64,000 nucleotides of DNA from Prorocentrum cordatum (Eukaryota > Sar > Dinophyceae > Prorocentrales > Prorocentraceae), in NCBI GenBank assembly GCA_963575745.1, contig CAUYUJ010012781.1, positions 282,119 through 346,118 on the forward strand, in the 5' to 3' direction. The notes under the pieces were generated by a model that was given only the letters and a program-made list of their open reading frames with translations, was not told the origin of the DNA and did not search any database. Shown in pieces: positions 42,909 through 51,029 of this stretch (position 1 is its first letter; every line of letters begins with the position of its first letter). The position numbers and the translations under genes were made by a program.

Positions 42909-43102
42909 TGGTTTTGCCGATCGGCGCGGGCCCTCGCACCCCCATCCCCCCCCCCGATGGGGTAGATCTTGGCTGTGGCGCCTGTTTCAGGCGGAGTCTC
43001 TCCCATAAGACGCAATGTTGCAAACAGTCGCATTAACCAGAGGTCCGGAGCCAGACACCCCCCTCGCCCCCCACCTCCGCCCAATGCCGAAACGCCAAAA
43101 TT
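42909..43102 (+). mobile_element. Family J dispersed repeat, copy 2
   Basis: Matches 21955-22143 throughout. It is followed within 15 bases by the CTATG/CTAAG satellite element. Confidence 0.75.
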
Positions 43103-43115
43103 GACAAAAAAAATA

Positions 43116-43675
43116 TCCCAGTGCGACCCTACCTAGGAGTTGGAGCCTCTAGGGAAGCAACATTAGCAGCAGCAATAGTGGATGCTGTGCTGCGCTATGC
43201 TATGCTATGCTATGCTGTGCAATGCTATGCTATGCTGGGCTAGGCTAGACTAGGCTATGCTATGCTATGCTATGCTATGCTGCGCTATGCTATGTTATGC
43301 TATGATATGCTGTGCTATGCTATGCTATGATAGGTTGCGCTGTGCTATGCTAAGCAACGCGATGCTATGCTATGCTATGGTATGCTGCGCTATTATATGC
43401 TGATCTATGATATGATATGCTTGGCTATGCTATGCTATGCTATGCTATGCTATGCTATGTTGTGCTAATGCTGCGCTGCGCTATGCTGCGCTAAGCTAAG
43501 GTAAGCTAAACTAAGCTAAGCTAGGCGAGGCTAGGCTAAGCTAAGGTAAGCTAAGCTAAGCTAAGCTAAGCTAAACCAAGCTATGATAAGCTAAGCTATG
43601 CTAAGCTAGGTTAAGCCAAGCCAAGCTAGGCTAGGCAAAGCTGAGCTAAGCTAAGCTAAGCTAAGCTAAGCTGGG
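43116..43675 (-). mobile_element. Satellite-bearing element: conserved edge plus CTATG and CTAAG arrays
   Basis: A unique edge, TCCCAGTGCGACCCTACCTA then GGAGTTGGAGCC and CTAGGGAAGCAACATTAGC, is followed by about 300 bp of CTATG pentamers with CTGTG/CTGCG variants. About 170 bp of CTAAG/GCTAAGCTAAA units follow. The complement of the same edge and array occurs at 57101-57303. Confidence 0.8.
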
Positions 43676-44079
43676 TGAACCCCTAGGAATGAATCGCGGG
43701 GCGGATCCTGGGGGAACTGCGGGGCGGATGCTAAGGGGACCGCCCAGGGCGATGTGCACTGCCCGGCCCCTTTAAGCTTATGAAGTAAGAACCCTTCTAG
43801 GCAGAGCCTAGGTAGGGGGGGGGAAAAAAAACTTCAGATCCGATGGCTGCCGAGGGTGGCGGCTCAGGGACCAGGCTCTGTCGCGGTGTCCAGTCGAGGG
43901 CGGAAGTGGTGGGCCTGCTGCCGGCGGTGGCCGTGCTCGCCGCGGCGGCGGCCCGAGCATCACTCCCGCGGCACCTCGTTGGCTTCCGCGTGTGCGCAGG
44001 CGGCCATTTGAGCTTTCACCAGCCGCCGTGAAGGTTGAAGGAGGTGCGAACGCCGTTTCCCTCGGGGCGCCACCCTCCT
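43676..44079. other. Unassigned stretch
   Basis: Contains GCGGGGCGGATCCTGGGGGAA-like short duplications near 43700-43735 and otherwise unique sequence. Confidence 0.35.
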
Positions 44080-44246
44080 CGGCCACGCGCAGAAGGGTAG
44101 GGGGAGGGGAGAAGGCTTCTTAGAAGCACCCCTGCTTCTTAGAAGGCGCGGGCCTTGTCTGCAGATGCGAGGCCCGCGCCTTCTAGGAAGCAGCCTCCTT
44201 CTAAGAAACCTTCCCCCCTCCCGCTACCCCCTTCTGCGCGTGGCCG
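44080..44246 (+). mobile_element. Family H inverted-repeat element, copy 2 (best TIRs)
   Basis: CGGCCACGCGCAGAAGGGTA at the left and CTACCCCCTTCTGCGCGTGG, then CCG, at the right are inverted repeats of about 22 bp. A second nested pair is built on CTTCTTAGAAG/CCTTCTAAGAA. Confidence 0.85.
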
Positions 44247-44381
44247 CCTCATTCTCAGCCTCATCCTCAGCCTCATCCTCACGCTTCCCCTTGCCCTCGT
44301 CTGCTTGTCCCTCGGCCTCCTCCCCAAGAGCAGTAGAGGCCGCAGCCGCCGCGGGCGCAGAGCATCTCGAAGAGAGCAAGG

Positions 44382-44472
44382 GCATGCCCATAATTTTTCG
44401 GAGGTCCGCGCGAGTTTCTTGGATAGGCGTTGGTCCCCCTGGCGGTGCCTCCGGCGCCGATCCAGGGGGAAA
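44382..44472 (+). mobile_element. Family A element, left half only (copy 5)
   Basis: GCCCATAATTTTTCGGAGG, TCCGCGCGAGTTTCTTGGAT and GGCGGTGCCTCCGGCGCCGA, then truncated. Confidence 0.6.
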
Positions 44473-44485
44473 GAACACGGGGTCG

Positions 44486-44640
44486 TCTGCGCCCACATTC
44501 GCGCGTAAGCTCCCCGCGTAAGGTCGCGTGTAAGCGCCCTCGTCTCCAACGTAACGTGCCGCGCCGGCGGCCCCGCGTAAGCCGCCGCGTGAGGTCGCTA
44601 CGTCATCTCGCGCAAGATCCGTGTTCGATCGCCGTTCAAG
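44486..44640 (+). mobile_element. Family K dispersed repeat, copy 2
   Basis: CGCGTAAGCTCCCCGCGTAA, CGCCCTCGTCTCCAACG and GGTCGCTACGTCATCTCGCG parallel copy 1. Confidence 0.65.
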
Positions 44641-44694
44641 TGGCTTCGCTCGCCGGGGTGCGTATTGCGAGGGTGGATTTTTGTTCTCTACATT

Positions 44695-44862
44695 CACCAC
44701 CCACCAAACCACCCCAAACCAATCTGAAGGCTTCAGTTTGCCCTCCATTTCCAGTGGGGGGGGGGTCGGGGAGCATTGGAAAGAACACACGGAACCCGCA
44801 CCCCCCCAACCCGAAATTCGGGTCAGATTTGGGTCGTCGGGTTGGGTTGAGGTGGTCTGGTA
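44695..44862 (+). mobile_element. Family L inverted-repeat element, copy 1
   Basis: Left ACCAAACCACCCCAAACC and right GGGTTGAGGTGGTCTGGTAG are inverted. Inside are TTGCCCTCCATTTCCAGTGG and CCCCAACCCGAAATTCGGGT. Confidence 0.85.
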
Positions 44863-44863
44863 G

Positions 44864-45054
44864 GTTCGGGCCGAACGAAAGGGGGGGATGGGGTCACACG
44901 ATATTTGCTGCATGCAGCTGGTTTCGGCCCCGCCGAGGGGCCCATTCCTCTTTACATGGCCGGCTCTGGCGCCGGGAGGCGCCGCGAAAATCAGCGACGT
45001 AAGCTGATTCTCAAACCCCCTCCTTTCCCATCCCCCCCTTTCCCCCGGCCCGAG
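44864..45054 (+). mobile_element. Family I inverted-repeat element, copy 2
   Basis: Ends TTCGGGCCGAACGAAAGG and CCCCCGGCCCGAG. Interior GATATTTGCTGCATGCAGCT and AGCTGATTCTCAAACCCCC. Confidence 0.8.
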
Positions 45055-45258
45055 AGGCAAGGCATGCACAGAGGGCCGGAGCACGCCCGAAGCAGCCCGC
45101 CCAGCCCTCGACGGGGAGGTGGGCCGTGCTCTCCCCCGGGCGCCCGTGGGCGCCACTTGGAGAGGCACCCGGAGCGCCACCCCCCCCCCCCATGGAGGCC
45201 AAAGAGCGAGCCGGGCAGGCGGGCAGCAGCGGCAGAAGCCTGTCGGGTGGACCCAGGA
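45055..45258. other. Spacer between family I copies
   Basis: GC-rich, about 200 bp, no feature recognised. Confidence 0.3.
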
Positions 45259-45495
45259 TCGGGCCGGACGAAAGGGGGGGAGTGGGAAAGGGGGGTTACG
45301 AAATTTGCGGCATGCCGCTGGTTTCGGCCTCGCCGAGGGGGCCATTCCTCGATGCTATAGCCGCCTCCGACGCCGGGAGGCGGCCATTCCTCGATACGTA
45401 GCCGCCTCCGACGCCGGGAGGCGCCGGGAGAATCAGCTACGTGAGCTGATTCTCAAACCCCCCCTTTGCTATCCCCCTTTTTCGCCCGACCCGAC
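45259..45495 (+). mobile_element. Family I inverted-repeat element, copy 3 with internal duplication
   Basis: Same landmarks as copy 2. The GGCCATTCCTCGAT...GCCGCCTCCGACGCCGGGAG segment is duplicated in tandem (about 42 bp) inside it. Confidence 0.8.
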
Positions 45496-45744
45496 AGGAG
45501 GGTCGGAGGTTGATAGGCCTCCTGCCCTGACGCGTCGATGCGCGAACTGGCCGTTTTCGGTTCGCGAGGGGGAGTCGCGGCCGTCCTTTTTGCGGGTCTG
45601 GGTGCGGCGGTTTCGGTCTCAGGCCGTTTTTTGCTAATGGCGGTTGAATAAAGAAAAGTTTGCCCACCGCCGAAAGGGGGTCCAGCGACGAGGGGGTGGT
45701 GCAATAGATTGGAAAGCGCTCGCGCGCGCGCGGAACTCGCAAAG

Positions 45745-46125
45745 GGAGGGAGCTACCGCCTCCCCCCCCTTGGCCCCCCCCCTGCTGGAAGCTACACCCC
45801 CCCTCCCCCCCTTTTCCGCCTCCCCCCGGAAGCTACCCCCCCCCCCTCCCCCCCTTTTGCCGCTCTGGAAGCTACCCCCCCCCGCCCTCCCCGCCTTGCC
45901 AAAGGGGAGGGGGGCCTTAGCTACCCCCCCCCCTTGGACCCCCCCTGCTGGAAGCTACCCCCCCCCGCCCCTCCTTTTCTGTCCCCCCCCGCAAGCTACC
46001 CCTCTTTTGCCGCTCCGAAAGCTCCCCCCCTTCCGCCCCGTTCTAAAGGGGGAGGGGGTGGGGGCTTAGCTACCGCCCCCCCCTTTTGAACCCCCCTTGC
46101 TGGAAGCTACAACCCCCTCCCTTGA
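45745..46125 (+). repeat. C-tract array with GGAAGCTACCCCCC units
   Basis: Long C runs alternate with TTGCCGCTCTGGAAGCTACC-like words and CTTAGCTACC. Orientation is C-rich on the + strand. Confidence 0.85.
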
Positions 46126-46226
46126 ATTCCCCCTGCCAGACGAACCTCCCCCGTCGCACTCGTCGTCTTCGTAGGACGCCGTCGTCATCCTCGTCGTCGT
46201 TGTCGCCGCCGTCGCCGTCATTGCCG

Positions 46227-46285
46227 CCGTCTTCGCATGACCTCGTCGTGGTCGTCACGACGAGGACGAGGTCATGCGAAGACGG
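46227..46285. repeat. Perfect 21-bp inverted repeat (hairpin)
   Basis: Arm 46227-46247 (CCGTCTTCGCATGACCTCGT plus C) is exactly complementary to 46265-46285, with a 17-base spacer. It sits at the switch from CGTCGTC triplets to GACGACG triplets. Confidence 0.95.
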
Positions 46286-46329
46286 TGACGGACGACGGAC
46301 GACGCGCGACCGACGACCGACGACGACGA

Positions 46330-48181
46330 CGACGACCCAGGGTCAGAGAAAACGACACCACGACCCAGGGGCTGAGAAAACGAGGAAACGAAGCAGGGTC
46401 CGAGAAAACGAGACCACGGCCCAGGGTCCGAGAAAGCGAGAAAACGAGCCAGGGTCCAATAAAACGAGAGCACGACCAAGGGGCCGACAAAACGAGACAA
46501 CGAGAAACAAACCAGTGCCCGAGAAAACGAAACCACGACCCAGGGACCGAGAAAACGAGAAAACGAACCAGGGACCGAGAAAGCGAGAACACAACCCAAG
46601 GGCCGAGAAAACGAGAAAAACGAGAAAACGAACCAGGGCCCGAGAAAACGAAACAAAAACCCAGAAGCCAAGAAAACGAGAAAACGAGGCAATGAACCAG
46701 GGTCCGAGAAAACACGATACCGACCCAGTGCCCGAGAACACGGGAAAAGGATAAAACAAACCAAGGTCCGAGCAAACGAGACCACGACACAAGCCGAGGA
46801 AACGCGAACACTTGTCCTAGGAAAACGAAACCAAGACCCAGGGGCCGAGAAAACGAGAAAACGATAAAAGGAATCAGGGCCCGAGAAAACGAGACTACGA
46901 ACCAGGGGCCGAGGAAACGAGAAAACGACAAAACTGGACCACGACCCAGGCGCCGAGAAAACAAGAAGCGAGAACACGAACCAGGGCTACAGAAAACGAG
47001 ACCACGACCCAGGGGCAGAGAAAACAAGAAAACGAACCAGGGTCCGAGAAAACTAGACCACGACCCAGGGGCCGAGAACACCAGAAAACGAGAAATCGAA
47101 TCATGGCACGAGAAAACCAAACCACGACCCGGGGGCAGAGAAAACGAGAAAACGAACCAGGGCCCGAGAAAACGAGACCATCACCCAGGAGCCGAGAAAA
47201 CAAGACCACGACCAAGAGGCAGAGAGAATGCGGAAACGATAAAACAAATCAGAATCCGAGAAAACCAGATCACGACCCAGTGGCCGAGAAAACAAGACAA
47301 CGAGAAAAGGAACCAGGGTCCGAGAAAAGAAGACCACGACCCAGGGGACGATATAACAAGAAAACAAGACAACGAATCAAGGTCAGAGAAAATGAGACCA
47401 CGACACAGGGGCCGAGAAAACGAGACAAAAACCCAGGGGCCGAGAAAACAAGAAACGAGAACACGAACCAGGGTCCGAGAGACCGAGACCACGACCCAGG
47501 GGCCGAGAGAACGAGAAAACGAGAAAACATACCGGGGCCCGAGAAAACGAGACCACGACACAGGGGCCGAGAAAACGAGAAAACGAGAAAACGAACCAGG
47601 GTCAGCGAAAACAAGACCACAATCCAGGGGCCGAGAAACGGAGAACAGGAGAAACCGAACCAGGGTCCACGAAAACGGGACCACGATCCAGGGGCCGAGA
47701 AAACAAAAAACGAACCAGGGTCACAGAAAACGAGACCACGACCCAGGAGCCGAGAACACGAGAATACGAGAAAACTTACAAGGGCCCGAGGAAAAAGAAA
47801 AATGACACCACGACCCAGGGGCCGAAAAAGCAAGAAAGCGAGATCACTAACCAGGGCCCCAAAAAACAACACAAAAAAGCAAAAGCCGAGAAAACGAGAA
47901 AACAAAACAACGAACCAGGGTCCGAGAAAACGAGACCACGACCCAGGGGCCGAGAACACGAGAAAACGAGAAAACAAACTAAAGTCCGAGCAAACGAGAC
48001 CACGACCCAAGGGCACAGAAAATAAGAAAACGAACCAGGGTCCAAGAAAACACGACCACGGCCCAGGGGCCGAGAAAACGAGAAAACGAAAAAACTAATC
48101 AGGGCCCGAGAAAACGAGACTACGAACCAGGGGCCGAGAGAACAAGAAAACGAAAAAGCGAACCAGAACAGAGAAAACGAG
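46330..48181 (+). repeat. 1.85-kb CCGAGAAAACGA minisatellite
   Basis: About 28-35 bp units alternate between CCGAGAAAACGAGACCACGA and CCGAGAAAACGAGAAAACGA, each followed by ACCCAGGG or ACCAGGGT. The units contain no stop in several frames, so long ORFs appear on both strands. I interpret the block as a minisatellite, not a gene. Confidence 0.9.
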
Positions 48182-48187
48182 ACCACG

Positions 48188-48431
48188 TCGGAGCTTAAGA
48201 GGCGGGGGTCAGTGCAAACGGGGGTCAGCCAGGGCACTGGATCCTGCAGGATCTTGCGAAGACCCCTCTGGCTGACCCGGGTTAGCGAGCCGCTCGTGGC
48301 CGCGAGGCGGCCGCGCATATTGGTTGACCCGGGTTTGCGAAGCTCTGCGTTGCAGTTTTTTGGTCCTGCATTGCAATTTGTTTGTTTCCTGCTGACCTGG
48401 GTCTGGATTGACCCGGGTTAGCAGACCCCCT
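48188..48431 (+). mobile_element. Family E element, copy 3, inserted in the minisatellite with a 6-bp duplication
   Basis: 244 bp flanked by ACCACG on both sides (48182-48187 and 48432-48437), a word normal to the minisatellite unit. It carries GGGGGTCAGTGCAAACGG, GGATCCTGCAGGATC-type words and GGATTGACCCGGGTTAGCAG. Confidence 0.9.
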
Positions 48432-48505
48432 ACCACGACCCAGGGGCCTCGAAAACAAAAAAAACACAAAAAAAAAAAAACGAGGAAATGAACCAGGCCC
48501 CGACG
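48432..48505 (+). repeat. Resumption of the CCGAGAAAACGA minisatellite
   Basis: ACCACGACCCAGGGGCC, then an A-rich degenerate unit and GAAATGAACCAGG, continuing the array interrupted by the family E insertion. Confidence 0.8.
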
Positions 48506-48574
48506 TTATTCTCCAATTCGTTCTCTAGCGCTGCGGTGCGCACCTGTCGTCAGGGATTCCGCCATTTTGCCAAA

Positions 48575-48890
48575 GCTCCGGAAGGGAAGGGGGGGAGGTA
48601 GCTTCGGAAGCCCCCCCCCCTTTGCACATGGGGGGGGTAGCTTGAAGCCGCCCCCCATTGTGTCCAGACCAAAAAAAGAAGGAGGGGGGGGGTAGCTTCC
48701 GAAGCCCCCCCCCCCTTTAAAAGGGAAGCCCGGGCTCACCTCCAGAAAAGGAAGGGAAGGGGGGGATAGTTTCGAAGCCCCCCCCCTCTTTAGCCAGGGC
48801 CCCCCTAGCTTAGAAACCCTTGCAGACGGAAGGGGGGGGTAGCTTCGGAAGCTCCCGCCCCCCTTTTCGAAGGAAGGGGGGGATAGCTTG
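48575..48890 (+). repeat. G-tract array with GGGTAGCTTCGGAAGC units
   Basis: GGGGGGGTAGCTTCGGAAGC, CCCCCCC and related units: the complement of the C-tract family at 45745, with GCTTCGGAAGC-type small palindromes. Confidence 0.85.
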
Positions 48891-48937
48891 AAGCTGGGTC
48901 CCCCCTTTTAGCATTGAGTTCCGTACGGGCGCGCTCT

Positions 48938-48939
<2 letters not shown>

Positions 48940-49010
<71 letters not shown>

Positions 49011-49011
49011 T
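48940..49011. repeat. AT dinucleotide microsatellite
   Basis: About 70 bp of ATATAT with one GTGT interruption. Confidence 0.97.
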
Positions 49012-49264
49012 CGGTCAATAGATTTGTGGGGTTGAAATACGCTGGGGGCGTGCAACACATGCCGGGGCGCAAATGTACTGCTGAATCTTCGCGCGCACGA
49101 CATTGAGTGCAACACAATGCAATTCAATTTTCTTGCGCAAGACATTTGCAATATATTTGCCCCAGAGCTGTTGCACCACCCCTTTTCGGCTGGACCCCCT
49201 TTCGGGTCACCCAGAGCCTTGCATCCCGATGGGTAAATCGGGGAAGAAAAAACGGCATAAACTT

Positions 49265-49421
49265 GTGTCGGGCGTGTCCCCCTCTACAGGAGGAAGGTTC
49301 CAGAATAATTCGGAACAATCATCTGGGGATTCTTTTCTGATGATGTTCGATGTTTTGGGTACTTTCTCACTGTGTTTTATTTGTCGGTCAAAACCCGCCT
49401 GTAGGAGGACACGCCCGACCT
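49265..49421 (+). mobile_element. Family B TIR element, copy 6
   Basis: GTCGGGCGTGTCCCCC...ACAGGAGG left and CCGCCTGTAGGAGGACACGC, then CCGACC, right; ATCATCTGGGGATTC in the centre. Confidence 0.9.
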
Positions 49422-49453
49422 AAATCCAGGCGGGAGCATCGGAAAAAGGAAAA

Positions 49454-49628
49454 ACGCCATAAACACGGACTCGTGGCGCTCCGCACGCGGGTTTTTGGGG
49501 ATCCGCGCTGGGCCCCCCCCTCGGCGCCTCCGGCGCCGCCCATGGAGCGCCCCGCGCGGCAGGGGAGCGGGGTCCGGCGCGGATCCGAGACATCCGCGCG
49601 GAGCGCCAACAGTGTATGTGTATGCCGC
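49454..49628 (+). mobile_element. Family A palindromic element, copy 6
   Basis: ACGCCATAAACACGGAC, TGGCGCTCCGCACGCG and GGGGATCCGCGCTGGG on the left; GGCGCGGATCCGAGACATCC and GCGCGGAGCGCCAACAGTG on the right. An AT microsatellite and a family F copy follow. Confidence 0.9.
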
Positions 49629-49636
49629 TTTTTTCC

Positions 49637-49638
<2 letters not shown>

Positions 49639-49683
<45 letters not shown>
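49639..49683. repeat. TA dinucleotide microsatellite
   Basis: About 44 bp of TATATA. Confidence 0.97.
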
Positions 49684-49685
<2 letters not shown>

Positions 49686-49850
49686 GACGGGCCCAGGAGT
49701 CCAGAAAGCTTTCAAAGCGTTCCGAAACGCTCTGAGAAGGCCGCGACGCCCAGCACATCTTCCAGAGCCAGCAGATTTCAGAGATTCTCGATTCGTCTTC
49801 GCCCGAATGTATCCTCGCCCTGGCTTCGTCGCACAAGCGCTGTAACCCGA
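49684..49850 (+). mobile_element. Family F element, copy 2
   Basis: CGGACGGGCCC, AAGCGTTCCGAAACGCTCTG, GAGAAGGCCGCGACGCCC, and a right end CCGAATGTATCCTCGCCCTG, as in 63148-63302. Confidence 0.75.
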
Positions 49851-49899
49851 AGGCTGGCGTCCACAGACGGCCAAACCTTTTGAGCCTCGGCGCCTCAGG

Positions 49900-50214
49900 G
49901 CCGCGAAGACAGCGGCGGCGACAGCGGCGGCGGCAGCGGCGGCAGCGGCGGCGCCGACGCCGACCCAGACCCCCCCGACGGAGTGCTTTTTCCCAGCGCG
50001 CACCCCCAGGGGCCTCGATTCTTCTGCCCGAACCGATAGCGACGGCGTCCACGACTACGCCGACGCCGACGGAGCCGACCGCGCCGCGCGGGCGCCGCCA
50101 GCGACGGCGCCTGCGACGACGACGACGACGACGACAACGACGACGACGACGACGCAGACGACAATGACGACAATGACGACGCCGACGACGCCGACGACGA
50201 CGACGACGACGACT

Positions 50215-50270
<56 letters not shown>

Positions 50271-50350
50271 TGCACCGCCGACGACAGCGACGACGACGCT
50301 TGCGCAGCCGACGGCGACTGGGCTGACAACGGCGCTGACGACGGCCGCCG
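49900..50350 (+). repeat. GAC/GCG triplet block
   Basis: CGGCGGCGACAGCGG then long ACGACG runs (50112-50270). All frames are open (poly-Thr, poly-Asp, poly-Arg), so I do not call a gene. Confidence 0.9.
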
Positions 50351-50765
50351 CCGACGGCGACGGAGCCGGCGGCCGCCGCGAGGTGGCGCGCCCGGGCCGC
50401 GTGCACGAGCTGGTCGCCGCGCTCGAGGGGCGCCGCGGCCGGCCCGTGGCCGCCTCGCCGCAGGACGCGCCTGCTCGCCCCACGCCCCGCACGACTGGCG
50501 CCGCGGGCGCCGTCGCCGCCGGCGCCCGAGGCAGTGCGCAGCTTCGCCTCCGTCGCTCGGAGGGCGGAGAGGTACCAACAGGGAGCGGCACTCTTGCTTC
50601 CTCTTCGCCCTGGGGGGCCTTCGTCGCCACGGCCAGATGCGCTGGCTCGGCCCGCGCCGCACGCCCTGGGTGGCGGCGCGCGCAGGAGGCGAGGCGGCGC
50701 GCCCACAGAAAAAAAAGTCTGTTCCCCGGTGGTCCATTCCCCGGTGAACTTCGGGAGCCTCGAGA

Positions 50766-50993
50766 CGGGGGTCAATGCAAACGGGGGTCAGCCAGGGCAC
50801 CCGATCCTGCAGGATCCTGCGAAGGCCCCCTCTGGCTGACCCGGGTCAGCGAGCCGCTCGTGGCCGCGAGGCGGCCGCGCACATTGGCTGACCCGGGTTT
50901 GCGGAGACCTGCGTTGCAGTTGTTTTTCCTGCATTGCAGTTTTTGGTTTCCTGCTGACCCGGGTCTGGATTGACCCGGGTCAGAAGATCCCCG
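50766..50993 (+). mobile_element. Family E element, copy 4
   Basis: Nearly the same as copy 3: GGGGGTCAATGCAAACGGGG, CGAGCCGCTCGTGGCCGCGA, GGATTGACCCGGGTCAGAAG. GGTCCATTCCCCGGT and GGTCCACTCCCCGGT lie just outside either end. Confidence 0.9.
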
Positions 50994-51029
50994 AGAACTG
51001 GTCCACTCCCCGGTTGTAGGTTCAGAAGA

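Noticed and set aside
43190-43672. Telomere- or centromere-type satellite
   Set aside because: The CTATG/CTAAG units do not match TTTAGGG or other telomere types known to me, and the array is short and attached to a dispersed element edge.
47103-48098. 331-codon ORF of charged repeats in the GAGAAAACGA array
   Set aside because: Several frames are open on both strands and unit length varies, so the open frame is a property of the minisatellite unit.
46330-48181. CRISPR-like array of repeats and spacers
   Set aside because: The units are directly adjacent with no unique spacers of constant length, there are no cas genes, and the context is eukaryotic.
48548-48565. CCGCCATTTTGCCAAAG as a second spliced-leader relic
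   Set aside because: Only the CCATTTTG core matches; the GGCTCAAG end is absent.
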